Source: Macrotrachela quadricornifera (Eukaryota; Rotifera; Eurotatoria; Philodinida; Philodinidae). Taken from it: a stretch of DNA of 64,000 bases. A model generated the notes under the pieces. The model searched no databases, had not been told where the DNA came from, and was given only the letters and a program-made list of their open reading frames with translations. The position numbers and the translations under genes were made by a program. Location of the stretch: contig JAJEKB010021353.1 in assembly GCA_022393335.1 (NCBI GenBank), forward strand, positions 191,476 to 255,475, written 5' to 3'. Positions 33,134-45,254 of this stretch are shown piece after piece; the first letter of the stretch is position 1, and every line of letters starts with the position of its first letter.

Positions 33134-33416
33134 TGGACATCTTTATTTTCCAAACATGGACATACTTATTTCTCATGTTCTAGATACATGCACCCCTATA
33201 TTTGATTTTCGGAACACGGACATCCTTATATTTTTCGTTTTCAGAAAATAAAATGTGCAAAGACCAATGGAATGAGTTGATCTGATATCTTAATGTAAAT
33301 AAGAAGATGTGTAAAGACAAATAGATTAAAATAATCTAATATTTTAATCTAACATTATCCATTTGTTGGACGTTATCGATAAGAAGAGAGGTCCTACAAA
33401 TCCATTTAGCTTTGTA

Positions 33417-34581
33417 ATGAATACCGTCATTCAAAGTGCACTTGCTCCGCAGCCTTGGTGGAAATGGTATAAATACACGCATTCGTGCTTTAACACCATT
33501 CTCTGCTCGGTTGCAGCAAGATATTGCCGTATTAATTGGTCCTCCATCTTTCACAGAAATCGACCAAAATACATCATTGGGTTTGCGATGGGTAGCAACT
33601 TCAGTTGTTACTCGGAATGACCAAGGTGTATTTAAATTATATATGTGCAACAAAAATGAATTAGCCATATGGATTCCATGTGGTGATAGTTTCATCAACA
33701 ATCGATCGATTGCTAATACACAATCGATAGCCGAATTTGCTCGTGATTCGACTAAATCATCCCAATCTCATTGGGATTATAAACGAAAGGAGGGTGTAGT
33801 TCGTTCATCACAAACGAACTTTAAACCTGCTGATAATCGTTCAAAGAATAATGATCAATCTGATCTTATTCAAATTAGGGCTGAAGAAAGACGTATTCAA
33901 CGTCGAAAAAAAGAAGAACAAGAAAAAATAATGAATCTAAAAGATTCAATACCAAAACTAGTTCCATCGACTATGTTGTCTCACAACATAGATCAAACAA
34001 AAACAATCGCCCATACTTCATCTACCCAAGTAGTGAATAAAATTCAGCCGGTTATACATGTCCCAAATGATGCTTCATCAAAAGGTGATAAAATAACCCA
34101 AGGCCAGAACAAGAAAGATGCAGTACATCTTAAACTACGTTCTGATGCCCTTGCAAAAAGAATTGAAAAGAAAAAAGCTAAATGGCAACAAATCCGTTTA
34201 GTAAAAAAAGAAAAAGCACGTGAAGCAGCATGTCAAGCAACAAATAATAATGATGGAAACAAATCTTCATCATCATCATCAACTGCTTCTATATCTGCTA
34301 CTTCATCTGCGGGAGCCTCTCCCATGCGGAAAAATATGCCTAGCATATTAAAAACTTCAACTGATGAAGATATTTCACTTTCTTCATCAAACTCATCAAC
34401 ATCGGCTTTGTCGCCTCTATCGCTGGGAGATAAGGCTGAACGGGTACTTGGACCCATTTCCTACCCAGTAACCAGTGCAACAGCAAATGGTTCAACATCA
34501 GCTTGTGGCTCTTGTCATCCAAAAGATATCAACGACATCAATGATATCAATTTCGAAGATATCATGTTAGGTGATACCTAA
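33417..34581 (+). CDS. Hypothetical basic protein, right palindrome copy
   Basis: The main frame is open from 33436 to 34581 (381 codons) but has no ATG until 33643. An upstream ATG at 33417 opens another frame (MNTVIQSALAPQPWWKWYKY) that looks protein-like up to about 33455, where a +1 shift would enter the main frame (TRIRALTPFSARLQQD). I found no GT-AG intron that makes this join. The ordered N-terminal part includes LIGPPSFTEID, LGLRWVATSVVT and KLYMCNKNELAIWIP. Next come a lysine/glutamate helix (IRAEERRIQRRKKEEQEKI), a second basic helix (LAKRIEKKKAKWQQIRL), a serine-rich tract and a tail with DINDINDINFEDI. I do not recognise the family. A nucleic-acid-binding protein of a mobile element is a reasonable guess from charge and context, not a finding. 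Confidence 0.55.
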
Positions 34582-34715
34582 CACACATATATGTATATTT
34601 ATATATATATATATATATACTAATTTTTTTATAAAAATTAGTTGTTTTTTGTTTTTTTGTTACGTGTGTGTGTTGTTCGTGTTTGAACTTTTTCGTTTGT
34701 TATATTTTATAGATT

Positions 34716-34772
34716 TTTGTTTTCCTGAAGAAGTTTATTTTCAAATAAACAGAAACCGGTCGACAAATAATT
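34716..34772 (+). ncRNA. Hammerhead-like motif in the right palindrome arm
   Basis: CTGAAGA (34725-34731) fits CUGANGA. It is followed by a strong hairpin (GTTTATTT facing AAATAAAC), then GAAA and a six-base stem III ACCGGT ending at GGTC, a permitted cleavage site. The pair next to the core is A-A rather than purine-pyrimidine, and stem I is weak, so activity is uncertain. The position downstream of the reading frame, same strand, matches hammerheads in Penelope-like long repeats. Confidence 0.5.
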
Positions 34773-34854
34773 ATCTATTTATATAACAACAACAACAGCC
34801 AAAAGAAACACATCTTAGAGAGTTTTCTCTCCTTGCTCTTTGAAAATTATTTTG

Positions 34855-37800
34855 TAAAATTCGCTCGTATAAAATAAATTTTTTAGATCCACCTATCATT
34901 TAAAAACAAATTGTTGGAGAAATCAAATGTAACAATGAAGATATACGAAAAAACGTTTTCTCGGAGACTTTTGGAACACTCGGCGTGTTCCATAGAAAAA
35001 CGTAATAGGTGTACTTGTGTGTGAATATAATTCTCAATTTAAAACTAGTTTGTCAATTACTATTATGTTACATATTGTCATTTACTTACCATTAACTATA
35101 AAATGAAAATCTTATATAGTTTTACAATACAATCAAATTCAATAATTCAACTTAAGATTTAAGCAAGACTAATTATATATTTAATTAGGTTAGATTGGAA
35201 AAAGTCGAAAGACAACATGTTGAAAAGGAAAATATCGAAAATATTTGGTTTTTCGAAAGTCTTAACGACAAATTATAAATAATGGATAATGTTCGTCACC
35301 TCCACACTATCAAACAATGCACTCATTGTCCTTCATGATTTATTTTTCAAAGGCTTAACAAACATTTCGATATTCCCTATACAAGGTCTACAATTTTCTA
35401 TATATTGATTTTCGATATTCTATCTTTCGATGTGTTTTCTACGTTTTCCGTCAATAATTGCGACACAAAATAGATCTAGATAAAGACTAGTACACAATTC
35501 CCCTCTCGATTTCTATAATTAATCTTTTTATATTAAAACATATATTTCAAAATTTGGTCCTATAATGAAAAGATGCAGGAAACGACGATTTACAAAATAG
35601 CCTATGGCCAATCTTTCATAATTTCTATACTAAAAAAATTCTAAGCATAGAAATGTCCCTTACAAAAAACGAAAAATTAACAATAAATCTGATCCTACTA
35701 TTTTTCCATGAACTATTGTTCTTTAAGTTCCCCAAAACAAATCCTTTTTTTTAAGAAAAGTGCATCGAAATTCTGTACAAATTCTACCTAAACTTTAATT
35801 TTAGATCTTCAATCAAGACAACTTACCAAATACTATTCGATGTGACAAATATGAAAATGTTGTAAATTCGAGATTTTTTCGATACGAACTTTTCGTTACC
35901 TTTTATTTTCATATAAAACCTTAGGAAAAATAAGAACTCTTTTATGCGCTTAGTACTTTCGAATGCCCTCTTTCTCGAGATTCGTAAAAAAAACATTTTA
36001 AAAGTAGATTGTACACTCGAGAATAAAGTTTCAAACAATCGAGGACCTCTACAATTACGGTAATATGTCATAATAAGAAAGAAAAAATGTAGTCTTTGTT
36101 TGGTTTTGAGGTAGGTAAAGAATAGTAATCATTCATCATATAAACAAAATAAACCAAATCGAAAACTGTTTTCTTTTCATGGAGTTACACGATTATTATT
36201 GGACGCAGCATCACACGAACAAACTCCATGGTTTATTCTTCTTTTTTCTGACGTACATTTCTATCCTTAGAATTTTCTTACTATAGAAATTATGGAAAAA
36301 TCGTCATAAACTATTTTGTAGAACAACTTTCACTGCATCTTTTTATTATAGAAACAAATTTTTAAGTATGGAGTTTAATATGAAATAATTAATTATACAG
36401 ATCGAGTCATGACTTCTGGACCATACTTTAAATAAGAATGAAATTTTAAACCTAAACATATTGTCTCATTTAATATTTAGTATTATATTCAGAATTGTCC
36501 ATCATTATATTTAATCTCAAGTACTCATATAGACTAATATTATGTTCAGTTACAATGGTTTGGTTTAGTACTAACAAAACACATTATAAATACAATATTC
36601 ACCAAGAGGTTATATGTGTTGATACACGTCAAAACTTTTCAAATAAGATATATGCTTGCGATTGACAATCGTAGAACACGTATCATGATTTGTCTATAAT
36701 AAAATATAGTAGAAAAATCTTATATAGATAAATTGACCTAAAATTTTTAAAAAATCGAAAATTCTATATAACTAATAAGTATAATACGTGTATATAAATG
36801 TGAATGAGGTCTTTAATCTCACAAGAATTTCTCATTGAATAGACTATGCAAAAATAATATGAAATGAGAATTTATTCAATCAACATAATCAAGTTGCACA
36901 CGAAAAAGAAAACACTTCAAATATATTTTAGTAAACACTATTATGATTATTGACATACTCTCATTTTCATTTTCTAACTACTCATTTTGTCAATCATCAA
37001 GTCAGTTAAAAATATTTGAAAATCAACACGCAATGCTCGAAAGAATCATACAATATAAGGATTCATTCATTAAACATTTTACTCGTCTAATATTGAAAAA
37101 ACTAGACCTATCCTTACGAATTCCTAGTATAAGCTTAGTGCAATTCTACTGTAATTTTCATCAAATCGTGTTGATCTTTTTCTGGAATCTTATGAAATTT
37201 TAATAAGAATACCATGCAATCTCATAGAATCATCATGAAAACCTCATGACATGTTACCAAACTATCGCGAAAAAGTCATCCAATTTTAGGAAAATCTTCC
37301 TAAGGTCTTAACAAACTACTGTAAAATCCTACCGTCATCTTTTGACATCCAGCGAAATTCAACAATTAAACTCCGAACATAATAAGAAATAATGATAATA
37401 CTGGCGGAGCTTTTCCTGTATTCGATATTTAGTGATTTCTTATCGTCTCCGATCACATCCAAAGCTACACATTCTTATTTCCCCATATTTCCGATACAGT
37501 AGGCTCTTAATCCGACAGATATCGTGTCGCATATCGTTATTTTCCATCCGTCTAACGGTGTCCGGAACTTCCCGCCAATGAACGCTTACTGTCGCTATCA
37601 AACAACGTGCAAAAATGACTCCATCTTAAACGTATACTACTCTCAGGTCCTATCGCGATCATCCTTACATAAGCATCTCTCTTGCCACAATAAACACAGT
37701 CAGCTGAAAATTAAACGCGTCCATCAACCTATCCCACAAATGATCTACGAAAACAGCTAGCACTCATCAACCAATTTACGCCTAATCCAAAACGAGAAAA

Positions 37801-37990
37801 CTTTCTTACACTTTAACTTTGCTTTTAAAATAGAATCAGCTCCAATTACAATGTTTTTCATGCGGCTTTAAAAACCCAAACACCTTACTTGAAATTTCAA
37901 TTTATACTTAATATCAAATAACTGCAACTGATGACCACATCCTACAAAAACTACTTATGCAAAAATATTTTCATGTTAAAAACTTCATAT
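34855..37990. other. AT-rich stretch without a recognisable gene
   Basis: Small open frames (for example 35823-36071 minus, 36943-37203 plus and 37524-37760 plus) show no domain and no splice-consistent extension. The section 37,300-37,960 has an A/C-biased plus strand like those near 12.4-13.1 kb and 29.8-30.7 kb. Confidence 0.5.
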
Positions 37991-37997
37991 TTAGTAT

Positions 37998-38172
37998 AAA
38001 ATAAGTTGAATAAATCACATGATTATATACAAATTAATAAGATAAAAGATCTCGTCGAAATTATTTTTATATTTATTACAATATAAGTGATTTAAATCAC
38101 ATTATTATTGGCGAATTAATAAGGTAAAAGATTTGGTTGAATTTATTTTCGTATTTAATTTAAAATAAGTGA
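37998..38172 (+). repeat. 82-bp tandem duplication
   Basis: AATTAATAAG begins at 38032 and AATTAATAAG again at 38114, each followed by GTAAAAGAT or ATAAAAGAT and an ATAAGTGA tail. The tail of a further copy precedes the first. Confidence 0.6.
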
Positions 38173-40020
38173 AACTGCTGACCGGTTTCTTCTCGAGATG
38201 ATTGAAAAAAGATGGTCTTTCGATTTAAATGGATATTCTGTAGAAAAAGAATTTTTTTGTAGCTGAATCTGATGGGATTGACAAGGAAAAGGTTTATTTT
38301 AATTCATTTTTATGCTTAGGAGTACATTGATTCAATTCATGACTTGTGGTTTATCAATTAACTGGGGCATGGTTATGTGACGAAGTGATTGAGACGCTAG
38401 ATTTGAATATGAAACTGTATAGAAAAGTGGTTTCTTTTGCCTCCTTTCGTCGGCGTGACTTCAAAAGTAGTTTATGATTTGTGTTGTCTTTGGTGTGTTG
38501 TAGGTCTTTTGTTTCAAAAAGTATTGTTTCTGTTGTAAACATTGAAGAGAAAATTTCAATACAGTGAGAACAGTAGCGTGGTATTTTATGTGTGCTTCTA
38601 TATAGGGTTTTTCTGGTGATTGTTGTCCGTGGTCTTGTTTGTATCATCGAGCATTGCGTCTGGGGTGATTGCAGATAGAGGATTCGATTTTGTTGAGTTT
38701 GCGAGTGGTAAGTTGGTGTCTCGGTGGGATTGTCGGACATTCTCTGAAACCAGCTTTTAAATTCTAGTATCGTATGCCGAGAAGTAAAGATGGTACAGAA
38801 TTTTCATGAAACTGTGAAATTGTGATAGGCATTGTGTAAGAAAATGTCTTTGTCAATTGATTAAGGACTTACTAGGTACATTCCAAACGTGATTTTCAAA
38901 TTTTTTGCGTTTTCATGCGACTTCTGGGGCTATATGAGACATGCATAGTATGTTGATAATTGATTAGATAAATTTACAGCTTGTTTTCGTTTATTAGCAT
39001 ACATCGTTAGTCTTCCTGTAAATGAAAAGAGGGATAATACTATATAAAGAACCTACGGATAAAATCAAAACTTTGTTTTGTTATTTCATTGTTATTCCTC
39101 AATATGCCTACTAAAGTAAAGGACGGACTCAAATAACTGTTCGCTTCTATGTGACAGAAGAGCCATCATGCATTGATACAAATAACGAAAAGAAAAACAA
39201 ATATCTGTACATAGCGGAAACATCAATGATCGCATATATCGAGCGTGAACACACATGAAAATTAATGTTTCGAAGCTATTTTACCTCTAAAATTGAATTG
39301 TGGTGAAAGTTTTATTTGTCCGTCGTTATGAATAGACAGTTGAGCTCATAGAGAATTCTAAGTGATTGAAATAAAATAAGTTGATTTTAAATTAATACAT
39401 GTGAATGTGGCACATTAGGTTTTTGAATACGTCAGATTTAGATTTTCGTTTTAAAAATACTATGTTATTTAATGTTCAATTATTAGATAGAACAAATTAT
39501 TATAGACTAGGAACTTATGGAAGAAGAATTATTTTATCTAAAGAAGACAAATATATTCGTATCAGGGGCGGCAGAGGCCTTATGCTTGGGGAGACTCAGA
39601 TATTTGAAAAATTTTTACAGATCTCATTCTGGCTTTACTTTTCGGCAGTAATAACTATTTGAGCAAGTATTACTTGTTTTTTAGGAAAAGCGTATGCTAA
39701 GTTCGACGTTAGACGACCAACACTTATAACTGTATTAATTTCGACACATCTTCACATATTACTACTAGCGATTTTTTGACGAAGAGGATAGTCAACGCGT
39801 TGAACACATCGATAGTGCTCAGCATATTTTTATCTATCACTAAAACTTTTATTATCATCCTCACTTCATTGTTTTAAGATTTTGAACTGATAATCAGTAA
39901 TCTTTGCTTTGTGTTTTATGGGAAGGACATTGTAACGAGTTCCGTTTTCTGTTACTTTTTCACAATAATTCGAATATTCTTCTTCTTATTATTATTATTA
40001 AATATATATACTTAGAACAA
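38173..40020. other. Stretch without a recognisable gene
   Basis: The minus-strand frame at 38354-38740 (128 codons, Thr/Ser/Gln-rich) lies in a G/T-biased section and shows no domain. The rest is AT-rich. An ATT microsatellite sits near 39,985-40,000. Confidence 0.5.
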
Positions 40021-40025
40021 TTTCA

Positions 40026-40066
40026 TTTACATACGTTTCGAAAGCATCAGCTTTCTTCAATGTGTT
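40026..40066 (-). ncRNA. Penelope-type hammerhead-like relic
   Basis: On the minus strand TTGAAGA is followed by an AAAGC/GCTTT hairpin with a TGAT loop, then CGAAACGTA. The layout, including the minimal ACGT stem III, matches hammerheads at the ends of Penelope-like elements, except that the first core C is T. An ATT microsatellite lies just beyond its 3' side. Probably a remnant of an unrelated Penelope-like insertion. Confidence 0.5.
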
Positions 40067-40261
40067 GAATTCAAAACAGAACAATAAAATTACAAGTGCA
40101 CAATTTTGTATGTACATGTCCTTTTTTTTTATCTTTTCTTACAGTACTAATGCAGAAGATGAACTATAACTTTTCTCGTTGAATTGACCGTCTTGTTTCT
40201 TCATTCATCACATGATTGTAGGAAAAGATAAAGGAAAAAAAAGACCAAGTATATACACATA

Positions 40262-41447
40262 TGTCACAGGCAAAATTGAACTTTTAGGCAAAATTAAACT
40301 TGGGAAAAATTTGTTTTTAATGAGGCGCGAAACCACGAAATGATTTGTATATTGATAAATATGATTTTTGTAACAAACATTTTGAGTGCATCAACATCGT
40401 AAAACGATATTGGAAAACATTTTTATAAATAAGCAGTCATTCATTGTTTCAGTTGAACCAGTGCCTCTTGCTAAGTAAAAAGTTGAACTTTACCTTACGG
40501 TTCTGTTCACTTTTCGCTTTTTTGGTCGGTGAACAGATTTCAGTTGAGATCACTGATGAACTCTACATTATCCTAGGCTTCAATAGATTTTAATAGAGGG
40601 TACTGATGATCTCTACGTTCGAAATAATTGTACATTTTCTACGTTTTTCTACTCTCTGCTCTATATATATTATAGATACTCAGTAATAATAATTAGTTTG
40701 AAACAGATTAAAAGCACTTCACAATCTCAGCTTGTCTTGCAACCACTTGCTCTAAAAAAAATTTTAGGAATAAGGTTATCATAGAAACTGTTGTGAAACA
40801 GACGATAAGAATAAATTTAAAAAGTTAATCAATAAGTCCTTTCTTCTTTTTTTGGTCGGAAGAGTAATTTCTTTATATGTAAGTAAGATGAATGTGTTTC
40901 GATCAGACAACCAAAACTATCAATATTTCCTTTAGAACAAACACAATCGCAATCTTAAAAAAGTCTTTTACTTTTTTTTGGTCAAGACAGAAAACTATAG
41001 ATTCTTAAATTAAAAAAGATGCTATCAAATAAACTCGCGCACTCTACAACTTCTTAAGATAGATTATATTTGAATAAGAGAACATTAGCGAATTCTATGT
41101 CTTCCTAAACTAGATTAGATTTCAATAGAACAATACTGGCGAACTCTACATCTTCCTAAAATTTATTCAACTTTGTATAGACTATACTACTAAACTCTAC
41201 ATTTTCTCAATATCTAATCGATATGAATACTAAACATTGACGAACTCTACAACCTCCTATAGTTTAACTGAAATCAATATACACCGTTAGCGAACTCGAA
41301 ATTTCAATATGAAGAGTGCATTATGATACAAAATAAAATAAAATTTTGAATCTATGAATAATCGAGATATTTTATTTTTTTTTTAATGAAATGAAAGTTA
41401 AAACACTTGGTTTAATTTTGCTTAAAAGCTCAACTTTGACTGACACA
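40262..41447. mobile_element. Non-autonomous TIR element flanked by TA
   Basis: Left end TGTCACAGGCAAAATTG and the complement of the right end, TGTGTCAGTCAAAGTTG, begin inverted repeats of about 45 bp that also share AGGCAAAATTAAAC-like and AAGCAAAATTAAAC-like sequence. Both ends are bordered by TA, as expected for a Tc1/mariner-type target. The 1,186-bp interior has no transposase but carries a 51-bp minisatellite. Confidence 0.72.
41030..41305 (+). repeat. 51-bp minisatellite inside the TIR element
   Basis: ACTCTAC-type words occur at about 41041, 41092, 41143, 41194, 41244 and 41293, a period of 50-51 bp, with a shared CTTCCTAAA...AGATT...AATA layout. Two more related units lie at about 40559 and 40609. 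Confidence 0.75.
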
Positions 41448-41449
41448 TA

Positions 41450-43785
41450 TATATGACTTTTTTGTTTTCTTTAGTCAAGGTTTAAGTCTTTTTGCTGATG
41501 TTGATGATTAATTAATAAATTTTGCTAGTGCAATAGAACTTTTGATCATTTTCCAAACACGTAAATGGGTGGACGCAGTAATATGTCTTTAGAAGTTGTG
41601 ATGAGCAATGGAAAATCTCTCTATCTCTTTAAATATTGTTTTTACATTTTTGTTCGGAAAAATTTTTGAGCCTCCCCTGATTCGTATGTAATACGTTATG
41701 TTTATGAGTGAACACAACAGACATTATAGCCTTCGTCAAAAAAAAATCGAAATATATATATTTCACAACAATTAAAAACTAAGTGCTGCATATTATAGAA
41801 GGATAATGGATGTATACGAAAATATTTTGGGGCAATCCTAAAGTAGTGAGAGTGATATCGTATTTTCCTATACACCGCAATTGGAAATTTTTCTTTTTTT
41901 TTTGTGAGTGGATAGAGCATCTTTTGTTCCATCGTTTCTATGTTATGAAGATCACTATCCAATTGGTCTTATAATAATAAAAATTCGATAAAAACTGTTT
42001 TTTGTTGAAAATCAGCTGAGAACATTGAGATCAGTATGGGTATGAAATGTAAAACGCGACACTTTCATATTTCATTTTATCATCACTTAATGCGTTGTAA
42101 CACTTTTACTATACATGTATTTTACATGCAATGGTCTGGAGTATTTACAGCCACATTCTGTCACAGTACAATATAAAGTCAAATATTTTATTTTTTGTTC
42201 TTCAAGAGCGTGAAAAAGTACAGGTTCTGCGATGGTCGCTTTTTTGAATGAAGCTTTGTTATTATTATATTAATAAATGCGAAAAATTCGGATTTAAATC
42301 CGAATGTTATGTGTACTTCTAAAAATAAAAATAAGTGACGACAAATTGATTTTGATCGACATTCTCGAAAAACTATCTATCTTGAGTCTATGATCACCAT
42401 TTTCACCTTATCTCGTTTACGGATTGGCCATTTGAGCTCTGTAACATCTCATTTAGACAGAAAACAGTTTAGTCTGCAAATTCATTCTACTCAAATGAGG
42501 AAGTTATTAGGTAAAAGAAGTGCTAGAAGTCAAACCTGAGGATATCCGAAGAAATCTTACACTCTGGGAGATGGAATTTTGGGTTTTTCTCACCTGTTGC
42601 AAGATATTCTACCCTTATTTTTCTACATGACAAAGATCTCATCAAGACACATCTTCTCTCACTAAATTATAAAAATAAAAAAACCTAGGCAGCCAATTTA
42701 GTATGAACAACATTGCAGGCTACCCTATCTAGTGATCATTCACTCAACTCCCAAAGTGATTGAAAATATTTAGAAACCACAAAAATCGAATTCAGATTCG
42801 TGATATGCTTAGAAAATTGGGTAGGAGGAGTTATTGCATAATGGATTTGGGCTTCTATCTAACGAGATTATGATCATAGATAATCTCATGGATCTATCAG
42901 TGATATATGATAGATAGAGGTATCAGTATTTTCACAATAATATGCCAATGTATGTAGCTATTGAGTTTGGATTTTGTTCCATTTTATAACTCTTTTTATT
43001 AGCGATAAAACCATGCATCTAGAACAGTCCAAAACCGCTAGTCACCCGAAACATATTTAGTCACATTGCTCTCAGAAAGCAGATTTTGTGCATTTTGGGC
43101 CCCTGTTTAGGCAACTTTCACTTAAAAATCACGCTTTCATTCAAAACCAATATCATATTCTTTATCATCGTTAAAAACTGACTCGATTTATATATATTGT
43201 GAATAATTTGGCGAAAAAGATTTTTTGGAAAAAAACCCTGTGCCCTGCCCCCCTCCTCCCCCCCTTAGGGGTGGTCTGGCCAATATTGACAATTTTTTTG
43301 ATAACTCAGTCATTTCTTGTCACGTCTTTCTCATCTTCGAACTCGACTGAGATATTGATGAAACGATTCTGTGCACAAAATTTCAGCTCAATCAAATGTA
43401 ATTGTGAAGAGTTATCGTGCAAACGGACACACTGGCCGATTTTAGAGTGTATGAACTTTTTCAGTACACAAAAAGCATTTTTATAATTAGAGCACCATTT
43501 TTTTTTTAGTTTTTCCGAGGTTTTTGAATGAATGAACTTATTAAACCTTTTCTTTTTTTGATAGGTAAGAATTTAAAGAAAAGGAATATCATAGACCCTG
43601 CATCTTGAGATGCTTGTGAAGAACAACAAAAAACAATTTATATATTGAATAAAGACTCACGGAGAAATCTTGCGGACACAATAAACAATTTTTGACCCTT
43701 GTTGGGTTTATATCTTTGTCAAGCGTCAGTAGATCGTGCTGAAAATTTTACCGCCCTCTCCTTACTTTAGCTTCAATCAGAGCTG
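41450..43785. other. AT-rich stretch without a recognisable gene
   Basis: No gene is recognised. A perfect 20-bp palindrome occurs at 42286-42305 (ATTCGGATTTAAATCCGAAT). Near 43,240 there is a C-rich tract followed by TTAGGGGTGG that can fold back. The plus-strand frame at 43199-43486 has no domain. Confidence 0.5.
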
Positions 43786-43788
43786 CAG

Positions 43789-44470
43789 GTGTGGTCTGGT
43801 GCCTGGCAGGCCAGGCCAGGCTAAAATTCTTGGCCTGATTGAGAAACGAATTTAATTTTTTTTCATGAATTATGAAAAATTTCAATAATTTGGGACTTTC
43901 TTTTATGAAAAATATCTGCGACGCTTGCCTCTTTGTTTTAACTTTCGTATTTGTACTTCGTTCAAGCGTTTGACAAGGCTTCACGTAACTCTAAATGTCC
44001 CCAGTGTGCATGATCAACTTGCATAAGAAATTTAAAAAGATCATGAGCATGTGCGCCAAAATAGTATGATAACTTTTCGCGATAGATCGCAACGTTTTCC
44101 CTTGAATAATGCTTTGTGTGGAAGAAAATCGTCGGTTTCAATAGTAGTCTTACATAAAAGTTTTCTCATTATCCACAGGTGAACAAAGATTTCAAGATGT
44201 GTTCATGGTGTTCGACTAATATTACTATTTTGTGTAAACACTTGTCTTCTATTATCATCACGAAAATGTTAAATGATTAGAAATGAAATTGTGCATCAAT
44301 CTTAACTTGTAGAATTCAATCGATTTGAAAAATTACAAATATCAGGTGGCCTGGAGCAGGTGCCTGATGGCCTGCCAGATCAGGCCAGGCCAGGCTATGA
44401 AAACAAACAGTCCATCTTGGTCCGACCCACAGGCCAGGTCAGGCTGGAAAAAAGTGGCCTGTTGACAATT
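43789..44470. repeat. CAGGCC-rich segment, probable hAT-like MITE
   Basis: Clusters of GGCCTG and CAGGCC words occur at 43,789-43,840 and again at 44,345-44,465, including a shared CAGGCCAGGCCAGGCTA. The AT-rich middle has no gene. Clustered short words at both ends of a non-coding segment resemble the subterminal repeats of the hAT element at 2.2 kb. I could not define matching terminal repeats or a target duplication. Confidence 0.4.
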
Positions 44471-44559
44471 CTGGCTCCAATACATGCTCCAAATTTCAGT
44501 CAATTTGAACGTACCCAGGCTGAGAACCATTTTTGAGAGGGTGTAATCTGAAATGGTAC

Positions 44560-44937
44560 CGGGGATGGACAACTCAGGCTTCGAAATGGTCGCGCCAAAA
44601 ACAGAAGTGGAGCGAACGCTAGTATTAATTTTGCGGTTGGATTGAAGTCAGAGCGGAGCGACTAAACGGTTATCTCGAGCTCGAGCTAAGCTGAGACGCG
44701 AAAATGGCAAAAGAATATTATGAATTGTAATTTTCTGCTTTTTTTTGTATCTTTCATAAAGAAAATTCTGTGCCGTTATTTAGCACAAAGGTAGTTTATA
44801 AAGGGCTCAAAACATCTAAAATTCTCTAATAAAATAACAACTTATTTTTATTGTGGCGGAACTAGACCACAGCGATTAACTGAGTGTGACACCAGAACTG
44901 AACTAGAGTAAGAAAAGACCGAAGCTGCCCATCTCTG
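44560..44937. mobile_element. Probable hAT MITE
   Basis: The left end CGGGGATGGACAACT and the complement of the right end CAGAGATGGGCAGCT agree at 11 of 15 positions, all differences being transitions. The interior is non-coding. The CAGAGATG start is shared with the elements at 2252 and 58687. No clear target duplication. Confidence 0.5.
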
Positions 44938-44952
44938 AAGGAGCAAAGGAGA

Positions 44953-45252
44953 GAATGCTGACACTCAGCACCTTGTCACATCAGCACCTACTCGGCACCG
45001 TTGACACCTGATAAACACCTAGCTAGCCCTCACAGGCCATTTTACTATGAGCACCTTCGACACCTTCATCACCTTTAACGACTTCCCCACTATTTTAACT
45101 GCTTTTCTCAATACCTTGTGGTGAAATTTAAAGAACAGAATAAAGAAGTCGTATTTTACTAGAAGATACTGAGAAAAAAAAACTTCAAATAGTGGAAAAG
45201 TCGTTGAAAGTACCGAATTGATGCCGAGCAAGTGCTGAGATGTCAGAATGTT
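44953..45252. repeat. Fold-back element of about 300 bp
   Basis: Imperfect inverted arms include CTCGGCACC facing GCCGAGCAAG, and ACGACTTCCCCACTATTT facing AAATAGTGGAAAAGTCGT. The outermost part is TGCTGACACTCAGCAC on the left and TTCTGACATCTCAGCAC on the complement of the right. The left arm also iterates CACCTT words. No coding frame. Confidence 0.55.
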
Positions 45253-45254
45253 GG

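Larger units (their letters stand above)
33134..34854 (+). repeat. Right arm of a large palindrome
   Basis: Reverse complement of 31291-33013. It ends at 34854 where the flank (TAAAATTCGCTCG) no longer matches the left flank, which is telomere-like repeat. Near-identity of the arms implies a recent inverted duplication or ongoing gene conversion. Confidence 0.93.

Noticed and set aside
38178..38200. Minus-strand GAAACCGGTC, as in the palindrome ribozyme-like motif
   Set aside because: No CTGANGA core precedes it at the needed place, so it is not a hammerhead.
38354..38740. 128-codon minus-strand frame starting MSDNPTETPTYHSQ
   Set aside because: Thr/Ser/Gln composition follows the G/T strand bias of the section; no domain, no introns and no neighbouring gene support it.
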